DNA of 64,000 bases, from the NCBI RefSeq assembly GCF_007565055.1, contig NC_044555.1:35596611-35660610 (forward strand), written 5' to 3'. This DNA comes from Rhinopithecus roxellana (Eukaryota > Chordata > Mammalia > Primates > Cercopithecidae). Of the stretch, positions 9,644-22,117 are shown piece by piece. The translations under genes were made by a program, and so were the position numbers. The first letter of the stretch is position 1; every line of letters starts with the position of its first letter. Under the pieces are notes generated by a model. That model was not told where the DNA came from, searched no databases, and was given only the letters and a program-made list of their open reading frames with translations.

Positions 9644-12200
9644 TAAGAAATGATGGTGGATAGGAGGCAGTGTTGGTGTGTCTCTCCCACTTTGAAGGAC
9701 AGAATACTGGGCAGAGATTCACACTGTGAATGTGTTCTTGAAGAACCACCACAGAAACTTACCAGGAAAACCAAAATAGTTCTCTGATCCTGTGAAAGAA
9801 ATGGCAGGCTGCAACTTACTCCATGAGACAAGCAAAAACTATCAGTTTCCAGAGTGTAAGAAGTAGACAACGGGCCTCCAAACACACATCACCACTGAGA
9901 AATTTGAAAATTCAGATCACAGGAGAAGCCCTTTACTCAGAGCTGGAACAGATTTATGGAGTGGCGTGAAAAATAAAAGTAGAAGCAGCAGTGGATAGTG
10001 CCTTGTAAGCATTCCCAGTCTCTAGCACAAGCCCAGGGAAGCTATTTGTAACTATATCTCACAGGGACCCTCAGGTAAGTCAGACAATGAATTCAGGGAG
10101 AGACTGCAGGGTGAAAGAAGTTCCCAATTTAATTTTGTGATGCAATTTCGACTTGGGAAAAGCTCGCTTGAACAGAATCTGGGGATGAGCAGGAAGTGTG
10201 CTGCAGATATGCTAGCAGAAGCTGGGCATCTGGCCTTGAGGACAGATGGGGAGGTGCATGTCCTGAAAATCATGCTTGCTATCTCTGCAGGGAAGCTTAT
10301 AGCCTGAGGCAGGTCTCAGTTCTGTACTCAGGCTACATGGATCTAAACCTGGCTCTGTTAGCAGGACACTGCCCGAGTGAGACTGACTTTGCCAACTGTG
10401 TGGAAGCTGGGTGAGGCCTACCATTGCTGGTTATTCCCCACACCCTTTGAAAAGTCTTCTTCACAGCAGAGGCAGTTATTTTCCCCTCTGGAACATTACC
10501 CTAGTGACCTGGGATTCATCCCTTGTCCCCCACAATGACTGTGGCAGTCCCTGCCCAAAGAGAGTCTGAGTTCAGACCTGACCCTCCCCAAACCTGATGG
10601 TATATCTTTACCTGCCCTAATAGATTAACAAAAAAGACATAAACTCTTGGGAACTTTATGGCCTCGGCCATCAGCTGAGAAACCAGAATACTTCCCCTGA
10701 ACAACTTAGAGCAAGCAAAAATTCTAATACTACTACTGCAACTGGTGCTCTGTTGCAAGTGCCACCTCCTGGTTGGAGGCCGACCAACTCAGGCCATTAA
10801 AGCACCTCTTGGTAGAATAACAGTGCACCCAAGAAAAAGAAAATGGTTGCTAATACCACTGCCTGCAACACCCTGGCTAACCAGAGGTTCTGAGTCTGTC
10901 CACGTGAGAACTTCACTGCTAGCATAACAAGCATTCGAGAAAGCCAGCACACTAAGCTTATCTACATCCAGGGAACCTAACATAGTCTACATTACTCCCC
11001 TGCCACCTCCATCAGAGCAGGTGCTTGTATCCACTGCTGGGAGACCTGAAGAGAGGTCACATCACTGGATCCTTTGCATACATTCCCCAACACCAGCTCA
11101 GAGTCTGGTACCCCACTGGGTGGCTATATCCACAAGAGCAATAACAATCACTGCAGTCTGGCTCTCAGGATGCCCCATTCCAGGGGAAGGGGGAGAGCAC
11201 CACATCAAGGCATCACCCCATGGGACATGATAATCTGAAGGGTAAGACCTGAGTCCCACATCTTTCCACTTGTGAGTAGATTCTTATAGCACAGACACAA
11301 CTGTAGTGCTGGAAGCAGTAGAGAAAGTTTGCACCTCTACTGCAACAGGCAGGCAGCCTCTGTGATGATGAAATGCCTTTGAGAAGTGGTCCTTATTCCC
11401 CTTGGCACACCACTGCAGAGGCAACTGGGGCTTCTCCTGTGGGAATGCAGCACTGTTGCACCTATAGACAGCCCTCCTGGAACAATCCAGGGTGATTGCA
11501 GCCCCACAAGAGCAGCACACCACAGATTCAGGCCTGCATAAAAGGCAGAGCCACATTTCCTCTCTTCTTAGAACATCCACATTTCTTACAGATGAAAACA
11601 GTTGCCTGTCTCATCTGAATAGTCAGAACACCTGGACAGGAATGAGGCTGTGAGGTAGACAGCTTTTCTGCTGGCCTTGCAGGGGAGCTGAGGTAGCTCC
11701 CACTATTTACCCCAACAAAAGCTCAGCAATTCTAATTGAGAGCTCCTCCAGGAAACTTTATCAAGCCTGGGACCTCTGCCCACCATTGGGTATTATATCT
11801 ACCCACCTGCCTTAGCTATAGCCAGTGACTGCTCAAGGATACCTCCCATATTGGTCTGAAGCCTAAATCATCAACTCAATAAATAAAATACTGGGGGAAA
11901 AAATAAATAAGTAAATAAAGTATATACCATGAGAGAATGAGATGCGCTTCAAGAGATCCCTGCCATTCCAGCCCCATAGGAGATAATGAACTTGCCCACA
12001 CACTGAGTACATAAATACTACAACCAGTATCTGGAAAAGCTAGTGCACAAATATTTTGTATGATTGAGGAACTCATACAGAGTCTTCATTTTCACCACTA
12101 AAAGCACCAAAAATCAAATTAGGCTAAAATAAAATATGCACATTAAAGACTGGTTCTTAAGAGGAAAAAAAAAGAAATATAAAAGACACAGTTCAATAAA
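9644..12200 (+). promoter_or_regulatory. Putative 5' UTR/promoter region of the old L1
   Basis: This is the segment between the left target duplication and the first ORF1-like sequence. It is visibly more GC-rich than its surroundings and lacks a long open frame. L1 5' UTRs carry an internal Pol II promoter; that role is inferred from position only. At roughly 2.5 kb it is longer than the ~0.9 kb of young L1PA. Short openings on both strands here are chance frames. Confidence 0.55.
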
Positions 12201-12349
12201 AAATGAATTCAAGAATAATTTGAAGGAATGGTCCACCCAAATGAGAAGAAACCAGAAAAGTAATTCTGGTAATAAGACAAAACAGGATTCTATAACACCC
12301 CCTAAAGTTCACACTAGCTCTCCAGAAATAAATCCACACCAAGAATAAA

Positions 12350-13190
12350 TCTCTGAATTGCCAGATGAAAAATTCAGAAGATTGATTTTGAAGCTACTCA
12401 GAGAGGTACCAGAGAAAGGTGAAAAGCCACTTAAATTAAAAGAAAATCGAGGATATGCATAAAATTTTTTCCAGAGAAATAGACATTATAAAGAAAAATA
12501 ACCAGAACTTCTGAAAATTAAAGACACACTTAGGAGAATACAAAATGCAGTGGAAAGTTTCACCGATAGGCTAGAAGAAGTAGAAGAAATAATTTCAGAG
12601 CTTGAAGACAAGACTTTTGAGTGAACCCAGTCAGAAAAAAAAATTTAAAAAAAGAATTTTAAAAAATGAAGAATCTCCAAGAAATGTGGGGTTATGTAAA
12701 ACAGCCAACCCTAAGAATAATCGGTGTTCCTGAGGGAGAAGTCAAGTACAAATGTTGAGAAAACTTATTTCAGAGAATAATTAAGGGAAGCTTTCCTGGC
12801 CTTGCTAGAGACCTAGACACCCAAATACAGGAAGCTAAAAAAAATTCTGAGAAATTCATCACAAAAAGATCATCACAAAGACACATAGTCATTAGGCTAT
12901 CTGAAGTCAAGGTGAAGGAAAGAATCTTAAGAGCAGAGAGACAAAAGCATCAGGTAAACTATAAAAGAAAACCAATCAGGTTGACATGAAATTTCTCAGC
13001 AGAAACCTCACAAGTCAGAAGGGATTGGGGTTCTATCTTTAGCCTCCATAAACAATAACTGTCACCAAAGAATTTGGTATCCTGCAAAACTAAGATTCAT
13101 AAATGAAGAACAAACAAATGCTGAGGCAAGCAAATGCTGAGTGAACTAGCTACTACCAAACCAGCCCTACAAGAAATGCTAAAAGGAGTT
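12350..13190 (+). pseudogene. L1 ORF1 remnant
   Basis: The text follows L1 ORF1 and the inter-ORF region: 'gaagaagtagaagaaataat', 'gaacccagtcagaaaaa', 'aatcggtgttcctgagggag', 'ttaagagcagagagacaaa', 'aaatgctaaaaggagttct'. ORF1p is an RNA-binding chaperone trimer. Here stops and frameshifts break the frame, so no protein is expected. Confidence 0.7.
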
Positions 13191-13579
13191 CTAAATCTTG
13201 ACACAAAAGCTCAATATGCACCAAAATAGAACCTTCTTAAAGCATAAATCTCACAGGACCTATAAAACAATAACACAATGAAAAGATAAAGTATCCAAGT
13301 AACAACTAACATGATGAATAGAACAGTGTCTTGCATCTCAATATTAATGTTGAATGTCAGTGGCCTAAATGCTTTACTTAAAAGATACAGAATGGCAGAA
13401 TGGATAAAGAACCACCAATAAAATATCTGCTGTCTTCAAGAGACTCACTTAACACATAAGAGCTCACATGAACTTAAGGTAAAGTGGTGGAAGAATATAT
13501 TTCATGCAAATGGAAACCAAAAATGAGCAAGGGTAGCTATTTCTTATTTCAGACAAAAGAGACGTTAAAGCAACAGCAG

Positions 13580-13609
13580 AAAAAAAAAAAAAAAAAAAAA
13601 AAAAAAACA
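13580..13609 (+). repeat. Poly(A) tract inside L1 ORF2
   Basis: Thirty consecutive A replace the short A-rich stretch that L1 normally has between 'caacagcag' and 'caaagaaggccatt'. This is an expansion of an internal A-rich seed, not a tail. Confidence 0.9.
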
Positions 13610-14922
13610 AAGAAGGCCATTGTATCATGATAAAAGGATCAGTTCAAAAGAAAGATATTACAATCCTAAATTTATATGCATCTAACACTGGAGCTCCCAA
13701 ATTTATAGAAGAATTACTACTACACCTAAGAAATGAGACAAATGGCAACACAATAATTGTGGGGGACTTTAATACTCCACTGATACTACTAGACAGATCA
13801 TCAAGGGAGAAAGTCAACAAATAAACAATGGACTTAAATTATACCCTAGAACAAATGGACTTAAGAGATATTTCCAAAACATTCTTCCCAATGACTGCAG
13901 AATATACATTATTCTCATCAGCACATGGTATAATCTGCAAGGTAGACCATATGATAGGTCACAAAACACTTCTCAAAAAATTTTAAAAAATCAAAATCAT
14001 ATCAAGTATCTTCTTGCACCACAGTGGAATAGAAGTGGAAACCAATTACAAAAAGAACTCTCAAAACTACACAAATACATGGAAACAAAATAATCTGCTC
14101 TTGAATAATTTGGGGTTTTACAATGAAATCGACATGGAAATTTGAAAATTCTTTGAAAAGAATAATAATAGTGACATAAGTTATCAAAAGCTCTGGGATA
14201 CAGCAAAAGCGATGCTAAGAGAAAAGTTCATAGCATTAAATGTCTTTATCAAAAAGTATGAAAGAGCACAAAAGGACAACCTGATGTCACACCTCAATGA
14301 GCTACAGAAACAAGAACAAATGAAACCCAAACCTATTAGAAAAAAAAATAAGAAAGATCAAAGCAGAACTAAATGAAATGGAAACAAAGAAGACAGTATG
14401 AAAGATAAATGAAATCAAAAGGTAATTCTTTGAAAACATAAACAAAATTGATAGACCATTATTGAGATTAACCAAAAAAAAAGAAGAGAGAAGATCCAAA
14501 TAAGCTCATATAGAAATAAAACTGGAGATAACACAGCCAATACCATATAAGTAAAAGATAATTTATGGCTACTTTGAATACTTATATGTACACAATCTAG
14601 AAAATCAAGAAGAGATAGATAAATTCCTAGAAATATACAACACTTCTAGGTTAAATCAGGAAGAAATAGAAACCCTGAAAAGACTAATAACAAGCAACAA
14701 GATTAAATCAGTAATAATAACGTTGCCTAAAAAAAAGCTCAAGACCAGATGGAGTTACAGTGAATTTTATCAGATATTCAAAGAACTGGTGCCAATCCTA
14801 CTGAAACTATTTCAAAAGATATAGAAAAAGGGAATCCTCCCTGGATCATTCTATGAAGCCAGTATCACCTTAATACCAAAATCAGGAAAGGACTTAATAA
14901 AAAAGGGAAACTACAGACCAAT

Positions 14923-15450
14923 ATTGACCCAGCAATCCCATTACTGGGTATATACCCAAAGGATTATAAATCATTCTATTATAAAGACACATGCACACAT
15001 ATGTTCATTGTAGCACTATTCACAATAGCAAAGACTTGGAATCAACCCAAATGCCCATCAATGATAGACTGGATAAAGAAAATGTTGCACATATATAACA
15101 TGGAATACTATGCAGCCATAAAAATGATGAGTTCATGTCCTTTGCAGGGACATGAATGAAGCTGGAAACCATCATTCTCAACAAACTAACATAGGAACAG
15201 AAAATTAAACACTGTATGTTCTCACTCATAAGTGGGAGTTGACCAATGAGAACACATGGACACAGGCAGGGGAACATCACACACCAGGGCCTGTTGGTGG
15301 GTGGAGGGCTAGGGGAGAGATAGCATTAGGAGAAATACCTAATGTAGATGATGGGTTGATGGGTGCAGCAAACCACCATGATACGTGTATACCTATGTAA
15401 CAAACCTACATGTTCTGCACATGTATCCCAGAACTTAAAGTATAATAATT
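14923..15450 (+). mobile_element. Nested 5'-truncated L1PA 3' end
   Basis: The host L1 reads 'ctacagaccaatatt', then text jumps to the L1PA phrase TGACCCAGCAATCCCATTAC and runs through 'gggtatatacccaaaggatt', 'tggaatactatgcagccata', 'cactcataagtgggagttga' and 'tgttctgcacatgtatccca' to a short A-rich tail. Host ORF2 then resumes at 'atactagctaactgaata'. It is much closer to the young consensus than its host. About 25 bases of host sequence appear to be missing at the junction. Confidence 0.85.
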
Positions 15451-16117
15451 AAAAAACCCTCAAAAATATACTAGCTAACTGAATATAAAAGCATATCAAA
15501 AAGATAATACAACATGATTAAGTGGGTTTCATTCCTGGGATATAGTGATGATTTAACATGCACAAGTCAATAAATGTGATAAATCACATAAATAGAATTA
15601 AAAGCAAAAAGCGTATGATGATCTTAATAGATGCAGACAAAACATTTGATAAAATCCAGCATCCCTTTATTATAAAAACCCTCAAAAAATATGTATAGAA
15701 GAAATTTACCTCAAAGCAATAAGAGCCATACATGACAAACTCATAGCCAACATCATATCGAAGGGGAAAATGTTGAATGCATCCTCCTCTGAGAATTGGA
15801 ATAAGACAAGGATGCCCATTTTCACCACTTCTATTCAATATAGCACTGGAAGTCCTAGCCAGAGCTATCAGAGAAGAGAAAAAATAAAGGGCATCCAAAT
15901 TGCAAAAGAAAAAGTCAAACTGTCACTGTTCACGAATAATATGATTGTGTACTTAGAAAACCCTAAAGACATATTCAAAAAGCTCCTAGATCTGAAAAGT
16001 GAATTCAGTAAAGTCTCAGGTTATAAAATCAATCTACACAAATCAGTAGCACTGCTATACACCAATAACAACTAAGCTGAACATTAAATCAAGAACTCAA
16101 TTCCTTTTACAACAGCT

Positions 16118-16154
16118 GAAAAAAGAAAGAAAGAAAAAGAAAGAAAGAAAGAAA

Positions 16155-16250
<96 letters not shown>

Positions 16251-16255
16251 AAAAA
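16118..16255 (+). repeat. (GAAA)n microsatellite inside L1 ORF2
   Basis: About 138 bases of nearly pure GAAA units lie between 'ttttacaacagctgaa' and 'actaggagtgtatttaacc', exactly where L1 ORF2 has a short A-rich run. The minus-strand open frame made of FLSF repeats is this array read backwards, not a protein gene. Confidence 0.95.
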
Positions 16256-18000
16256 CTAGGAGTGTATTTAACCAAGGAGGTGAAAATCTCTACAAGGAAA
16301 ACAACAAAACACTGCTGAAAGAAATCATAGATGACCTAAACAAATGGAAACACATCCCATACTCATGAATCAGTAGAATCAACATTGTAAAAATGACCAC
16401 ATTGCCCAAAGCAATGTACAGATTGAAAGTAATTTTTATCAAAATACCATCATCATTCTTCACAGAACTAGAAAAAACAATCCTAAAATTCATATGGAAC
16501 AAAAAAAGAGCCCACATAGGCAAATCAATGCTAAGCAAAAAGAACAAAACTGGAGACAACACCTTACCCAACTTCAAATTATACTACAAGGCTATAGTTA
16601 CCAAAACAACATGGTGCTGGTATAAAAAATAGGCACATAGACCAATGGAACTGAATAGATAACACAGAAAGAAAGCCAAATACTTACAGCCAATTGATCT
16701 TTGACAAAATAAAGAAAACCTAAAGTGAGGAAAGAACATCCGATTCAATAAATGGTACTGAGAAAATTGGCAAACCAAATGTAGAAGAATGAAAATGGAT
16801 CCTCATCTCTCACCTTATACAAAAATCCACTAAAGATGAAAGGCTTAAATCTAAGACCTGAAACCAAACAAATACTAGAAGATAACATCAGAAAAACTCT
16901 TCTAGACATTGGCTTAGGCAATGACTTCATATCCTAGAACAAAAAGCAAATGCAACAAAAACCAGAATAAATTGCTAGGACCTAATTAAACTAAAAAGCT
17001 CAAACAATAACAAAAGAAGTAATCAGCAGAGGAAACAGACAACCAACAGAGTGGGAGAAAATATTCACAAACTATGCATCTGACAAAGGACTAATATCCA
17101 GAATCTACAAGAAACTCAAACAAATCAGCAAGAAAAAAACAAATAATCCCATCAAAAAGTGAGCAATCACATGAATAGACAATTCTCAAAAAAGAATATA
17201 CAAATGACCAACAAACTTATGGAAAAGTGCTCGATATCATTAATTATCAGGGAAATGCAAATTAAAACCACAATGGGATGCCACTTTACTCCTGCAAGAA
17301 AGGCTATACTTTAAAACTCAAAAAATAATAGATATTGGCATGGATGTGGCAAAAAGGAAACACTTTTGCATTGCTGATGGGAAGATAAACTAGTACAACC
17401 ATTAGGGAAAACAGTAGGGATATTTCTTAAAGTACTCAAAGTAGAACTACTATTCGATTGAGAAATCCCACTACTGGATATCTACACAAATAAAAATAAG
17501 TCATTATATGAAAAAAATACATGCACATGCATGTTATAGCAGCACAATTTTCAATTGAAAAAATATAGAACCAAGCTAAGTGCCCAGCAACCAATGAGTT
17601 GATAAAGAAAATGTGGTATATATACACAATGGAATACTACTCAGCCATAAAAATGCATAAAATAATGTATTTTGCACTAACTTGGATGGAGCTGGAGGTC
17701 ATTATTCTAAGTGAAGTCAGGAATGGAAAAACAAATATTGTATGTTCTCACTTATAAGTGAGATATAAGCTATGGGGATGCAAAGGCATAAGAATGATAT
17801 AATAAACTTTGGAGACTCAGGGGGTAAGGATGGGAGGGAATGAGTTATAAAATTCTAGATATTTGGTATGGTGTAGACTGCTCTGGTGACGGGTACACCA
17901 AAATCTCAGAAGTAACCATTAACGAACTTCTCCATATAATCAAAAATCACCTGTATCCCAAAAACAATTGAAATAAAAAACATTTTTTTCTAATGTAAGC

Positions 18001-18720
18001 ATGAAGAACTCTAATTATTGCTCCAGCTGCACTGTATACATTTTTGTATGTAGTGTTTTCATAATCACTCAATTCAGATTTTTCTCTAATGTATTTTGTA
18101 ATTTCTTATTTGATTCATGGGTTATTTGAAGGTATGCTACTTAATTTCAAAATGTTCATGTTTTCTACTGACGTTTTGTTGTGATTTGATTTTTAATTTA
18201 GTTAAATTTTGTTCAGAGAACATAGTCTTCATGATTTCAAACCTTTAAAATTAACCTAGTTCATGGTGACCTAGTTCATGGTCTATCTTGATGAATATTC
18301 CATGTTTCCTTGAAAATAATGCATATTTTCTTTCATTGGGATTATTGTTCTACAAATAAAAATTAGTTTGAAATGGGTGATTGTGTTGTTCAAGTCTATA
18401 TGTTTATGATTTTCTGTCTACTTGTTCTATCACTTTCTGAGACAAGAATATGGGAATTTTGAAATTTAATTACAGATTTGTTTATGTCTCACCTTATTTA
18501 AATTACATTTTGTTTCATCTATTTTGAAACTCTTTTGTTTGTTAAATATACTTTTAGGATGTTTGTTTTATTGCTGATTTATGGTTTTATCATTGTCAAA
18601 TGTTTCTCTTTCTTTATTTTCATGTGTATTGTCCTGAAATCCACTTTCTCAGATATCAACATATCCACTCCAGATTTCTAACAATTAGGTTTGCTGATTC
18701 CTATCTCATGTCCAATGTCA
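18001..18720 (-). mobile_element. L1M ORF2 fragment, antisense
   Basis: Reversed old-L1 text: 'gattcatgggttatttgaag', 'ttgtgttgttcaagtctata', 'tttctgtctacttgttctat', 'gtcctgaaatccactttctc', 'gatatcaacatatccactcc'. It directly follows the right target duplication of the full-length L1, which may therefore have inserted at or in this element. Confidence 0.65.
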
Positions 18721-18769
18721 CTGTCTCTTTCCATTCTAAACATGTATAAATAACACATCTGGGGTAATC

Positions 18770-19700
18770 TTCATAAAACATCACTTTCACAGAGCCCTTA
18801 CAGTGCTCATAAATCTTCATTAGTTTTCTATTATTTATAATATACAAATTCTTTAGCCTTCTATCCGTAGATTTTCACCGTTCAGCCTCAAGTTATCATT
18901 CAAAAGGGTTTTCCAAATACTTCCTTGTAAGAATCTTTGGCATCATACAAAATGTTCTAAAAAAAAAAAATCAAAAGCCTCCCAATAAGTTTCTTACCTG
19001 TAGTAGATTGACTAAGTGGCTCTACTTTTTACCCACCCTGAATCCATGTCTTTAACAAGTAACTTTTGCAGTTCCTCACATTGCATTCAGAGTATACTTG
19101 CCTACCACTTGACTTTAGACTTGGTCATATAAGTTGCTTTGGCTAAGAGATGTTAGATGTGACTTAAGCAGACTTGACATCAGTAGAGACTTCAAATGTT
19201 CTTGCAAGATTGAGAATTTCTTCTTGTGCTTCAACCAATACCATGATAATTTAGTTTTCCTGCTGGTATAAGGAAGATGCAGCTTATGATCAAGGCAAGT
19301 AAAGCCAAACCAAGTCCAATCAAGCTCAGCTAAAATCAGCCAACTCCCAGCTGATCCCTGGATCCTTGAATGAGAATAAATTATTGCTGTTTTAAGCCAC
19401 TGAGTTTTGGGGTGCTTTGTTACACATCATATTTTTATGTTAATAGTTAACTGATATATTACATCCATACTATTGCTCAGTCTTCTTTTTATTTTCATCA
19501 ATCAATTAGGTATCTTTTAGATAACTACTCATTATACAAGGCTCAGTCTAATGTGTCCTCCTTTAGAAACTTTTCTATTATCATCTCTCCTCAAAGAATT
19601 TTCCCTTCTTAATAATTATCACACAATGTGTATGTATATAAAATCATCACATTTTATACTTTGGAGAAATTTAGTCTTTACAATGAATCAGATTAGACTG
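18770..19700 (+). mobile_element. L2 fragment split by an MLT1 LTR
   Basis: The first part (18770-18990) has 'acaaattctttagccttcta' and 'ttttcaccgttcagcctcaag'. The second (19500-19700) has 'actactcattatacaaggctc' and 'gtgtcctcctttagaaac', then 'ataattatcacacaatgtg'. Both follow L2 in the same order. The MLT1 at 19000-19460 lies between them. Very old and non-coding. Confidence 0.55.
19000..19462 (+). mobile_element. MLT1-type LTR (older subfamily)
   Basis: The diagnostic second half is 'gccaaaccaagtccaatcaa', 'gctaaaatcagccaactccc', 'gaatgagaataaattattgc', 'ttttaagccactgagttttg', ending near 'gttaactgatatatta'. The AATAAATTATTG block includes the LTR poly(A) signal. No internal region or partner LTR is visible. 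Confidence 0.75.
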
Positions 19701-21255
19701 AGAGAAGTGTAGAGAGACTCCTCTATGGATCTAATACAGGGGTTAGATAAATTTGTCTTCTCCTTTTACCTTCTCCAGCCTCATTTCCTATAATTAATAC
19801 TGGGTAGTATTTCCCTTTTGGGACAAAATAATTGTCCCTGATGACAAGTTACAGTGTGCTTTTCTAGTGTGTCTTTCAAACAAATAGATTGCTGGTTCTC
19901 AGATCAACATTTCTGTCCCAAACTTCAGTTCTGACCTAGGACAGGATCTGGGTGTGTAAAGAGAAGACTCCTATTCATTTAGTACTATTTCCATGTTAGG
20001 AAATCTGTGGTAAACCAGGTTTATTATATCTTATTTCCAAACTGTCCACATACCTAAAAATTGTTCTCATATTTCAACTTATTAATAAATATATATTTAA
20101 CATAGCATCTTATGTCCTTAAAACAGGCTTAAACAAATGTTATACAATAATTTTTTTTTTGTTTCAGTGCTTCAGTAACCATACTTATTTACTTTTTTCC
20201 AGAAAATGCAATTTCCTTTACCAATAATTAATATTTATTCACAAGACCAATTATCCAAAGAATGTAATGCCCTTCTTTCTAGTCTTGTAAGGTGTATCAC
20301 TTCATGGTGATGAAATATTTGCCTGGATAGTACAATATATTTCTTCATCCTCATTGTACCAGAACTATGCCTCAACCATTCCTAATAATTGATTTCTATA
20401 TATTCAGTTTCACTGAACACTCCATATTTGTAGAAAGTTTAGTTAACATTTTTCTATAATTTATGCCTTGTACACAAAATTTATAGTATCTTAGAACTTC
20501 CATGGAGACTTTGCGAAGTGCAATCTCACCTAATGGAAAATTACTTCAATACAAATTTATACTGCCGGGAAAAGGAGATGTATAAGGCTGGAAATGGCAA
20601 TAAATAAGTTTCTTTCTCTTTAAATTATTTCTGAATTTCAATTTATTGGAAGTGTGAAATGAGTAGAAGAGCAGCGGCAGAAATCATTGGTTTCTAAAAA
20701 TTCTAATATGAATTTGTCCTTTCTGAAAAAGAAATTTGGGTGAAGAAACAGTGACAATTCTTGTGAAAGAAGGGTATAGAAAGTAACTAAACAGAAAACA
20801 AAAATCCACAGAGTGTACAGGTGAGGAAATATATTGCTTTTGGTGTTGATAACCTTTGAAGCCCAGTTTATTCAGGTTCTCCGTATCTTTGCAGTAGATA
20901 CAAGAGCCAGTAGAGCTACTTCTGACGTTACTCATGGAGCACTACAGAGACATACAGACTAATATAATTACATTTTGTTTTTTCAATAGGCTATACAAAT
21001 ATGTAGGGAGAATTTTTCAATTTTCCATCCATTATAACAGTTATTTTTAATTTTCTGTATTTATATTCTTTTTTTTTTTTCACAGAGTAATCATTTATTA
21101 ATTCATTTATCATTTTATTTAGGAACCTAACACAGTGTTTGATTTAGCAGTGAACAACAGCAGGTAGAAATAAATGAGATTTAGAAGAAACTGTCATAAA
21201 AAAACATAAATAACTAATAATACAATCAGTTAACTAATAATACATAGGAAACCAG
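19701..21255. other. Unassigned region
   Basis: No gene recognised. Around 21085-21180, 'tcatttattaattcatttatc' with 'cagtgtttgatttagcagtgaacaac' is L2-like. The minus-strand opening at 20684-20935 has no known domain. Confidence 0.4.
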
Positions 21256-21257
21256 GA

Positions 21258-21430
21258 AAACGTACACGATACTGTCTCACAACAGTCAAAATGGCTACTA
21301 TTAAAAAATAAAAAAATTACCGATGCTGACAAGGCTGAGGAGAAAAAAGAACACTTATACACTGCTGGCAAGTGACAGTTAGTTTAGGCGTTGTGAAAAG
21401 CAGTGTGGTGAGCCCTTAAAGAACTATATT
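21258..21430 (+). mobile_element. Short L1 ORF2 fragment
   Basis: 'gatactgtctcacaacagtc', 'aaaatggctactattaaaaa', 'gatgctgacaaggctgagga', 'cacttatacactgctggcaa' and 'agcagtgtggtgagccctta' are end-of-ORF2 text in sense orientation. It is truncated on both sides. Confidence 0.7.
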
Positions 21431-21734
21431 CTGTTTTGTTTCTCAAAAATATTTGGGCCAAATTTAGCACACTTAAATTACATTAAATACACACAATTGA
21501 AATATGAGTATTCCATCCTTTTATGGTTTAGTTTATATTGCTAAAAAATTGAGGCAAAAACTGTAAGCAAACTATTCCTGTAGCATTTCATTTCTAGAAG
21601 TTGGTAATGATAATGTGCAATATGATGACTTAAGATTCAAATCTAATAAAATTCATTGTCATTTACATATATAAACAGGGATTATGAAGAAGATCTAGTA
21701 TATGCATACACACAGAAAACCCATGGAGTATTGG

Positions 21735-22110
21735 TGATATGGTCTGGCTGTGTCCCCACTCAAAATCTCATTTTGAAGTGTAATCCCCACAATCCCCACA
21801 TGTCCAGGGTGGGACCAGGTGGAGGTAATTGGATTATGGAGGCAGTTTCCCCCATGCTGTTCTGATAATAGTGAATGAGTCTCACAAGATCTAATGGTTT
21901 ACAAGAGTCTGGCATTTCCCCTGCTTTCACCCACTCCACTTTGCCATCCGGCGAAGAAGGTGCCTGCTTCTCCTTTGCCTTCCACCATGATTGTAAGTTT
22001 CTTGAGGCCTCCTCAGTAATGCAGAACTGTGAGTCAATTAAACCTCTTTTCTTTGTAAATTTCCCAGTCTCAGGCAGTTCTTTATAGCAGCATGACAATG
22101 GATTAATACA
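21735..22110 (+). mobile_element. MST/THE1-type MaLR solo LTR
   Basis: It begins TGATATGGTCTGGCTGTGTC and ends GGATTAATACA, with 'ggtggaggtaattggattat', 'gaatgagtctcacaagatct', 'gccttccaccatgattgtaa' and 'caattaaacctcttttcttt' between. It is flanked by a perfect 5-bp duplication ATTGG (21730-21734, 22111-22115), the size expected for ERVL-MaLR. No internal sequence remains. Short open frames on both strands are LTR sequence. Confidence 0.9.
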
Positions 22111-22117
22111 ATTGGGC

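Larger units (their letters stand above)
13310..17700 (+). pseudogene. L1 ORF2 remnant (endonuclease/reverse transcriptase), inactivated
   Basis: ORF2p normally nicks DNA and reverse-transcribes L1 RNA. Open pieces remain. 13627-13824 carries an endonuclease-like GDFNTPL motif. 15770-16075 spans the RT catalytic site but reads FTNN instead of FADD, so both catalytic aspartates are asparagine. 16393-16632 is the C-terminal region (FIWNKKRAHIGKSML). Stops, the nested L1PA and the GAAA array separate them. It is dead as an enzyme. Confidence 0.8.
9644..17988 (+). mobile_element. Near full-length old primate L1 (L1PB/L1MA grade) with nested insertions
   Basis: The order is a long non-coding 5' region (9644 to about 12.2 kb), ORF1 remains (about 12.35-13.2 kb), ORF2 remains (about 13.3-17.7 kb) and a 3' UTR ending in 'cccaaaaacaattgaaataa'. 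The imperfect 12-bp duplication TCTAATATAAGC (9632-9643) and TCTAATGTAAGC (17989-18000) marks both ends. The body holds a nested L1PA 3' end (14923-15450), a 30-A run (13580-13609) and a GAAA array (16118-16255). Frames are broken throughout, so it cannot move on its own. The subfamily is inferred, not measured. Confidence 0.88.

Noticed and set aside
10196..11580. Cluster of 60-98 codon frames on both strands
   Set aside because: They are in the 5' region of the full-length L1 and show no conserved domain.
16084..16275. Minus-strand frame of FLSF repeats resembling a membrane protein
   Set aside because: It is the reverse reading of the GAAA microsatellite.
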